A stretch of DNA of 64,000 nucleotides from Coenobita brevimanus (taxonomy: Eukaryota; Arthropoda; Malacostraca; Decapoda; Coenobitidae). Below are positions 57,121 to 64,000 of this stretch, one piece after another. Made by a program: the position numbers and the translations under genes. Position 1 is the first letter of the stretch. Each line of letters begins with the position of its first letter. The notes under the pieces were generated by a model. The model was not told the DNA's origin, made no database searches, and worked only from the letters and a program-made list of their open reading frames with translations. The stretch is taken from assembly GCA_032717465.1 (NCBI GenBank), contig CM064667.1, forward strand, positions 1,579,430 through 1,643,429, read 5' to 3'.

Positions 57121-58900
57121 TTGCATCCAAGGGATGGTTGAGGTTTGCCTCTTACATAAATCGCTCAGGACCAAGCTAAAGCTAGTCATGTCGGGACTAA
57201 GTAACCCTGTCTCCGAACCCCCTACACCCCTGATGGGTCAAAAACAATAAATTGAGAATTGACAGATAAACTGAATAAAATATTCAGTACAGGTTGAGAG
57301 TGTTGATAAAGTGTAGAATATACGACTGTGTCCTTTTATAAAAAGAGCACCTTACTGGTGGCGTTGGATTTATTCTGGTATGCACCGTCCGGCTCCATTA
57401 CCACCACTCAATGACCCCCAGGGTGACTCGCTGTTCACCATACGTGGAACAGTCTCTTGCACGCACTCTGACTCTTAAATGCTACTTCATGCATAAACAA
57501 ATTAATCTCTGTTAGGATAATTAGAACGCAAAACAATTGTAGAAACTGTTGTAAAATATGAAAGAAATCTCAGCAAAGGTAAAGAAGAGAATAGGAAAAG
57601 GAGCATTTGAACCTTAAGTCAGTAAAACATAGATAAATTTTCGCACCACTGAAATACAGTACGTGAATACTGCTTCGTTGAAACATTGTCTGTTATACAC
57701 AAATGAAAATTACAGATCCCCACACCTATGGCAGGCATAATAAGCAGGTATACTAATCCATAGACGAGGGTTTTCGATTCCTTAAGACATGAGAGACTTA
57801 CATTTTTGTTTAAGTAGAGGACTGGAAAAATCTGGTCATTGTTTGTAGCTGAGAGATCAATATATCGGGAGGCCTTGAGTAAGTGTTTATAGGATCAGAG
57901 AAAACTTGGTGGAATGTAAAAGAAGTAGAAGAATTAGCAGGAAAGGGTACGAGCAGAAGTAAAGGATGAAATAGAAAAAGTAGAAGAATCAGCAAGAGGA
58001 GGTGCAGCAAAAGTAAAGAAGGATGAAACAGAAATAATAAGACTATCAAAGCTCTTGGCGGGTGGATGTGAAGGTATGAGACATGGGATCATGTAGCACC
58101 ATCCCGACTTGGTACCTCTTTTGTGGGACGGAACTCCGGTAGTGTTAGACAAAAGAGCACACCCACTGATTTCATTAGATAATCCCTCACCGCTGACTTT
58201 CTACCCCTCCAAATATACGCTTTCCCATTCCCCTCCCCTCCTTCTGAACTCACCTCACATCCCCCACACCCCTCCACCCCACACACCCCCAGCTCTATTA
58301 CCCCTTCCACCACTCACACCTCTCCATCTATCACCCAGGCACGCCAAAAGCTGTCTCTGTTATCTCTTTATGGCCAAGGAGATAGGCTAGGTAAGTTTGG
58401 TATGGTGTTCAGAGAGTTGCTGTCTGGTTGGGCAGTGGGTGTGAGAGAGCGGGAGTCATAGGAGCTTCCTGTATTGGCCGCCATATCAGACGCACGTGTG
58501 TAAATGTGAGAGAGCGAAAAGGCATTTAAGCTTACTCAGTTGATTGCTATATTAGATGCACCTGTATGAATGTGAGAGGATGGGAGGTATGAGCTTACTT
58601 TACATGTGTGCCATATTAGATGCAGCTATGTGGAAAGTTGCACCCTTGTCTCATGCTCGGTGTGGGGGTTGTATACACAAGAGCTCCTGTTAATTATCAG
58701 CTGATCGCCCTATACTGTACCCTGCCTTACACTGCATTGCCCTGCCTTGTGTTCTCCTCCTCCACCTTACCATGGCTCTGTCTGCCTTGCGGTGTCTCTG
58801 AATTCTCCCTACCCTGGCTCAATCTACCTTGTATTCTCTCGCCCTGCCTTGCGTTGTCACTCCCCCTCCCCCTTTCCCTGCCACGCCCTGTCTTGCATTG
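57121..58900. other. Anonymous sequence
   Basis: No gene recognised. A purine-rich unit of about 64 bp (AAGTAGAAGAATYAGCA and following) is duplicated at about 57924-58030. Confidence 0.45.
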
Positions 58901-59000
58901 NNNNNNNNNNNNNNNNNNNNNNNNNNNNNNNNNNNNNNNNNNNNNNNNNNNNNNNNNNNNNNNNNNNNNNNNNNNNNNNNNNNNNNNNNNNNNNNNNNNN
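58901..59000. other. Assembly gap (100 N)
   Basis: Exactly 100 N. It abuts the AAT triplet array, a likely cause of the assembly break. Confidence 0.99.
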
Positions 59001-59029
59001 TAATAATAATAATAATAATAATGATAACA

Positions 59030-59075
<46 letters not shown>

Positions 59076-59095
59076 TAGTAATAATAATAATAATG

Positions 59096-59186
<91 letters not shown>

Positions 59187-59245
59187 TAGTAATACTACTC
59201 CTACTAATACTAATACTAATACTAATACTAATAATAATAATAACA

Positions 59246-59291
<46 letters not shown>

Positions 59292-59338
59292 TAGTAATAC
59301 TACTACTACTACTACTAATACTAATAATAATAATAATG
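59001..59338. repeat. Compound AAT-triplet microsatellite
   Basis: AAT triplets are interrupted at near-regular distances by AACAATAGT (about 59026, 59071, 59137, 59181, 59241, 59287) and by ACT triplets. The interruptions show that the array grew by duplication of blocks of about 45-65 bp. Confidence 0.95.
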
Positions 59339-59394
59339 TTTCAGACGCATCAAGACTAATGCTTGTTTGTCAGCCCTGGAGGAAAGTGTGTCTA

Positions 59395-60622
59395 GAATTA
59401 CTATTTATCTATCTGTTTTTCTATCTATCTGTGTCTGTCTATTTGTCACACTATATATGTCTGCATCTATCTGTTTATCTATCGGTATCTGGCTAACTAT
59501 CCATCTAGCAATTGGTCCGTCTATCTATCTGGCTCCCTGTCTGTCTATCTTTGTGCATCTGTCTGTCTATCTATCCGTTTATCTATCTGTCTATCTATTT
59601 GTCTATCTATCTGTCTCTGGCTAGACATGTTTGTAATCACTATCTACCATCCATCTGTTTATCTATCTATCTGTCTATCTGGCTAACTATCTATCCATCT
59701 ATCTCTAGCTGTGTATCTATCGATCTATCTATCAGTCCGGGTAACTGTCTGTCTGTCTGTCTATTTATTTATCTATCTGTCTATCAATATGTGTCTGTCT
59801 ATCTATCTATCTATCTATCTATCTATCAGTCAGTGCATCTGGGTAACTATCTACCCATCTATCTCTGTGTATCTATCAAGCAGTCTATCTATCTATATCT
59901 ATTTATCTATCTGGTATCTGTCTATCTCAGTCTATCTATCTATCTATCAATTTAGTTTCCCAGATGATGTATTTGCTGTCAGAATCTATCTATCTGGCTA
60001 TCTCTATATCTATCTATCTATGTCTATCTGCCTGGGGTGAAAATGTTGGTAATTAGGAGCTATCTATGTATCTCTATCTATCTGTCTATATATCTATCTG
60101 CCTATCTATTTCTCTCTCTGTCTATCTGTCTATCTATCTATCTGTCTATCTTTTTTCTGTCTATCTATCTATCTATCTGTATCTATGTATCTAGTTGTCT
60201 ATCTATACATCCGTCTGTCTATCCATCTGTCTATCCATCTGTCTATCTATCTATCCATATTCATCCATCTATCTATCTATCCATCCTTCTATCCATTTAT
60301 CTATCAATCTGTATCTATCTATCTATCTATCTATCTGGGTAACTACATCTATCCCTTTGTGTCTATTTATCTATCTATCTAGTTTCCTGGACCAAGGGGG
60401 TCTGGACTCTGTATCTATTTATCTGTCTATCTATCTCTCCGTATTCGTGTCTGTCTATCTATCTATCTACCTACCTACCTATCTGTCTGTCTGTCTGTCT
60501 TTCTGTCTATTGATCTATTTGTCTCCATCTGTCTAACTTTCTATCTATCTATGTGTCTGTCTGTTCGTCATTGTCTTTCTCTGTGTATCTATCTTTTTAT
60601 CTATCTGTCTGTGTAGGGCAGA
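59395..60622. repeat. TCTA/TCTG tetranucleotide array, about 1.2 kb
   Basis: Imperfect (TATC)n with TCTG and TCCA variants. Because four is prime to three, all three frames stay open as LSIY-type peptides. Short unique phrases recur inside it (see findings). Confidence 0.95.
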
Positions 60623-60945
60623 CTAACCCACACAAAACACAGGTTCCCTGGCCTTCTATGGGTTGCTGTGGCTAGACTTGGCTTTACACTGGGTTAGTTC
60701 AGCGGCGGAGGGAAACATCTGCGGCGTCCACCCAGGCCACAAACCTCTTCTACAGTATTTGCCTGCACCTCGCCGTGGGAAGGACCCTGGTGAGGCGGTG
60801 TCTACCACAAGGAGGCTCCGGTTGCCCACACGTTGTACTGTACCTGTAGCGGCCCCACAGAAACACTTACTTACCTGTGGTCGACGAGTCTGCTCAGCCA
60901 CACACTAGGTAGGGGTAAGCAGCAACAACAACAACATCCTGGTGA
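60623..60945. other. GC-rich island ending in a (CAA)n tail
   Basis: A stretch of about 280 bp that is clearly more GC-rich than its surroundings is followed by GCAGCAACAACAACAACA at 60919-60936. It has open frames on both strands but no recognised domain. The CAA tail suggests a retroposed or SINE-like unit. No clear polymerase III boxes were found. Confidence 0.4.
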
Positions 60946-60969
60946 TATTTATACACGCTGAGTCCAATG

Positions 60970-61128
60970 TAGTGGTGGTGGTGGTGGTGGTAGTAGTAGT
61001 AGTAGCAGCAGTAGTAGTAGTAGTAGTAGTAGTAGCAGTAGTAGCGTTGGTGGTAGTAGTAGTAGCAGTAGTAGCGTTGGTGGTAGTAGTAGTAGTACTG
61101 GTAATATTTGGTAGTAGTAGTTGCAGTG
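60970..61128. repeat. (GTG)(GTA)n triplet microsatellite
   Basis: GTG then GTA triplets, with the phrase GTAGCAGTAGTAGCGTTGGTG duplicated. Confidence 0.93.
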
Positions 61129-62173
61129 GATGGCCAAGTAAGTTATATTTGAGGTGGGGTTTGACTAGTAACCAAGGAGACTCATTGCTACCTGATAACT
61201 AAAGCTGGTTGAATGTTATGCCAGCAGGACTCAGTATTGCAGATGTCAAATTGGCCAGTTGCATCAGATGACAACAGACGCCTTGTGCAGCAGCAGGGAA
61301 AGGGTTAAGTGCAACCTCTATTATCACTGACCTATTGCAAAGGACGCGCCAACACTGCCACAACTGCCTTTAACCGTCCAAACATTTCAAGGACACATTG
61401 CAAGGACAGCGGCGCCAAGTTGCAGGCGCTGACCGTTAACGGCAACTTCCTGAGATGTGTTTTGCTTTTAGTAGTCATTTGTTGGACGCATTTGTTTAAT
61501 CTGGGTGTCCCGTAAGCATTTTCTTGCATTTCTGTCAAGTATAACCTCGGAATTCTGATCATTTGGATTATTTTGCCATATCTACAACTTGTTTGTTAAA
61601 CAGTAACAAGATGTTGACGCAGAAATGGCGCCAGTCTCGAGGGAATGCTGTGATGAGGATGCAGGGCCGTAGCATCGTCTTATTTAGCCTCTGAACTACG
61701 GTAAATAAGGTTCACAGAACCAATAATCTCCCTAAAGATAAATAAACTCTACCATTACTTGTTTATTACAAGCACGTCAGAAATAATCAAGACATTACCT
61801 GTAAACATTCAAAGATTTAAAAAGTACATCAGCGTTGCCAATGTTGAAGGCAGCTGCCGCAGATGCAGTCTTTTAAAAGAAACGACCAACGTACACTACG
61901 ATGGTGATATTTTCTACTTTATTTTTTTCTTTCCATTATGATCCTGTCAAGTAAAATCTGTTGTATCATTTACTGATTTAAAACATGGGTAAAAAATTCG
62001 TGTAATATTGGTTTTAATCGTCATAAATTTAACTGGAGGAATCTCAGGCACAATGTTGCCTTGGTCACGTGACCCTTGAGACGCAGCGTTGCATACCATC
62101 GGGCAGTCAGTCACCCCGCGGGTCAGGAAGTGGGAGGATGTCGGTGTGCGCAGCTCGTACTAACTTTGCGTTT
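61129..62173. other. Anonymous sequence
   Basis: No gene or repeat recognised. Confidence 0.5.
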
Positions 62174-62190
62174 CCCTTTTATTGGACGTT

Positions 62191-62343
62191 GGGGGCACGG
62201 TGGCTCAGAGGTAGAGCATCGGAGTCGTGATCGGGGGATTGAGAGTTCGAGCCTCGTCCGGGACTTCTGTGCCGGGAGTGGTAGCGCGCTCCTGTAACCT
62301 AGCGGGGCTATATGGACATAGTTGCCTAGCTCGGGGATTAAAT
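62191..62343 (+). mobile_element. Short tRNA-derived SINE with perfect target duplication
   Basis: 153 bp. Box A TGGCTCAGAGG at 62201-62211 lies within a GCTC...GAGC D-arm, and box B is GAGTTCGAGCC at about 62243-62253. The anticodon arm does not pair well, so it is not a tRNA gene. The 18-bp direct repeat TCCCTTTTATTGGACGTT flanks it exactly (62173-62190 and 62344-62361), proof of recent target-primed insertion. There is no poly-A tail; it ends CGGGGATTAAA. Confidence 0.9.
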
Positions 62344-62477
62344 CCCTTTTATTGGACGTTAGCGATTGTGTTTGCCGTGATGAATGGACAGACTGGATTA
62401 CTGTGGAGGCGAGGCAAGTGGCACAAGTGCCGGAAAAAGGAAACTATCCCTGGTATGGACACAGGGTGAGTTGAAAT

Positions 62478-62515
<38 letters not shown>

Positions 62516-62554
62516 GTTATTTTTTATTATTTGCTACAACTGCTGCTGCTGCTG

Positions 62555-62599
<45 letters not shown>

Positions 62600-62628
62600 T
62601 TGTTATTATTATTATTATTATTATCTAA
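62478..62628. repeat. Compound TTA/CTG/CTA triplet microsatellite
   Basis: TTA, then CTG, CTA and TTA triplet blocks over about 150 bp. Confidence 0.95.
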
Positions 62629-62754
62629 TCTTTCCACATGACCTACAAACAGGTTATCAGTTCACCTTTAATCTATCGATAATCAAAGATAGATACATAC
62701 GCCTAAGTCATTTTTCAGCCTACCAACCAAGACGAATGTGGACACGCATTTTGC

Positions 62755-63957
62755 CCACTACGTACCATCCACTCACCCGATGTAGTGATAGATTTATTGG
62801 ACAGATAGACAGGTGGAAGAGAAGGCTAGATAGATTAACTTTGAAATTTAAAAAAAATATTTTTTCCTTTCAGTCTGTCGTAGCTACCATCCACTCACCT
62901 GATGTAGTGATAGATTTATCGAATAGATAGACACAAAATTAGATCAGCCTTCAATCTCATGAATAACAATGATTTGAGTTTTCTTTGTCCATCCATGTCT
63001 GTCTATCTATCTGTCTATCTATCTGATGTAATGATAGATTTATTGGATAGACAGATATGTAAAAATATATTAAAAGACATCAATATTTTTTCTCTATGTC
63101 TGTCTGTCTAACTGTCTATATAGTACGTACCATCCACACACCTGATGTAGCGATATATGAATTGGATAGATTAATAGACCCAAAAATAGATTAAAACATG
63201 ATAAATAGCAATTCTCTATCTATCTGTCTGTCTATCTGTCTATCTAGTACGTACCATCCATTCACTTAATGTAGTGATAGATTTATTGGATAGATAAATA
63301 TACAGACAGATAAATACATAAATACACTTTTTCGCTAAATTATCAATAAAAATGGATCTCTGGCTGTCTGCCTGTCTGTCCATCCATCTCTAGTACGTAC
63401 CATCCACTCACCTGATGTAGTGATATATTTAGGATAGATAGGTAGGTAGATGCAAAGACAGATAGATTACTTTTGAATTTGTTGAATCACTGATGTTGAT
63501 TTCTTTCAGTATCTACGTCTATCTAGTACATACCATCCACTCACCTGATAAAGTTATAGATTTATTGGATAGATAGGTAAATAGATGTAGTATGTAGATA
63601 GACAGGTAAACAGATAGACGGGTGCACTTGATGGATATATAGATATCCATCAACACCAGTATATATGTACCATCCACTCACCTGATGTAGTGATAGATTT
63701 ATTGGATTGATAGATATATAGATAGATGCAAAGATGGATTAAAGCTATCAATATATTTCTCTGTCTAGTACGTGCTATCCACTCACCTGATGTAGTGATA
63801 AATTGATTTCATAGATAGATACATAGATGCAAAGGTATATTAAAAACTATTTTTTCTTTATCTCTGTTTGTCCATCTACTATATACCATCCACTCACCTG
63901 ATGTTGCTATAGCTTTAGTGGATAGATAGATAGACACAAAATTATATTAAAAGACAT

Positions 63958-63998
<41 letters not shown>

Positions 63999-64000
63999 AC
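62755..64000. repeat. Satellite array, about 105-145 bp units, running off the window end
   Basis: The core TACCATCCACTCACCTGATG, then TAGTGATAGATTTATTGGAT recurs at about 62762, 62884, 63021 (partial), 63124, 63248, 63394, 63530, 63666, 63770 and 63882, and a new unit may start at the last bases (GGTAC). Between cores lie variable (GATA)n, an AT-rich ATTAAAA...ATCAATAT piece, and (TCTA)n, so each unit has GATA and TATC tracts able to pair. A CT tract lies at 63960-63994. Confidence 0.9.

Noticed and set aside
57900..58100. A purine-rich Glu/Lys-rich coding exon
   Set aside because: It rests on a 64-bp duplication, has stops close by, and shows no domain.
59395..60536. Several overlapping frames rich in LSIYLS
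   Set aside because: Frame-independent translation of a TCTA tetranucleotide array.
62191..62265. A functional tRNA gene (a His-type GTG anticodon was considered)
   Set aside because: The anticodon stem does not pair, base 33 is C, and the unit is bounded by an 18-bp target duplication; it is a SINE head.
62755..64000. A CRISPR-like array of spaced repeats
   Set aside because: Spacers are themselves GATA/TATC simple repeats, units are diverged, and the genome is clearly animal.

Overview
The window is eukaryotic, repeat-dominated DNA, most likely from an arthropod and probably a decapod crustacean. The basis is the very high density of long GA/GT/TA/AAT/TCTA microsatellites, TTAGG-type repeat tracts, 5S-derived and tRNA-derived SINEs, CR1/RTE/Jockey-type LINE remains and a Ty3/gypsy LTR family. 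The species call is inference. I found no convincing host protein-coding gene, no functional tRNA or rRNA gene and no CRISPR array. Two 100-N assembly gaps lie at 26491-26590 and 58901-59000.

Layout. 1-9.8 kb: microsatellites, a Jockey-like LINE 3' end (about 1.02-1.41 kb), a 725-bp hAT deletion derivative with 8-bp target duplication (5344-6068), a truncated 5S-derived SINE (about 6.15 kb) and a minisatellite full of TGACGTCA palindromes (7.79-8.21 kb). 9.8-26.5 kb: three copies of one LTR retrotransposon family. A is on the plus strand (9868-16220), B on the minus strand (16331-22644), and C on the minus strand (23129 to the gap at 26490). All resolvable flanks are (TA)n. A and B are tail to tail, and a tRNA-derived SINE lies between B and C. 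26.6-37.2 kb: mostly unannotatable, with a pyrimidine-rich minisatellite (28.86-29.48 kb), an RTE-like LINE fragment (31.14-32.38 kb, minus) and a small mariner-type MITE (34842-35029).

37.2-48.6 kb: a 602-bp MITE, a 5'-truncated CR1 LINE on the minus strand (37.86-41.24 kb), and a second, near full-length CR1 on the plus strand (about 41.67-48.19 kb). The second CR1 has tandemly repeated 5' and 3' untranslated regions, an ORF1 with an intact SGNH-esterase catalytic set, and a full-length 5S-derived SINE inserted in ORF2. A third CR1 ORF1 scrap follows. 49.2-53.3 kb: a 4.1-kb element bounded by about 400-bp inverted repeats and TA dinucleotides, carrying a 5'-truncated RTE-like LINE. 53.3-64 kb: anonymous sequence, a 1.2-kb TCTA array, a tRNA-derived SINE with a perfect 18-bp target duplication (62191-62343), and a satellite array of about 120-bp units running off the window end.

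The most notable item is the LTR family. Its reverse transcriptase, RNase H and integrase (with GPY/F module) are Ty3/gypsy-like, but the order is gag-protease-integrase-RT-RNase H, with integrase ahead of RT as in Ty1/copia. That arrangement and the SCAN-like Gag mark the Gmr1-like lineage, which was first described from deuterostomes. Comparing the three copies suggests that the ancestor carried gag and pol in one continuous frame.
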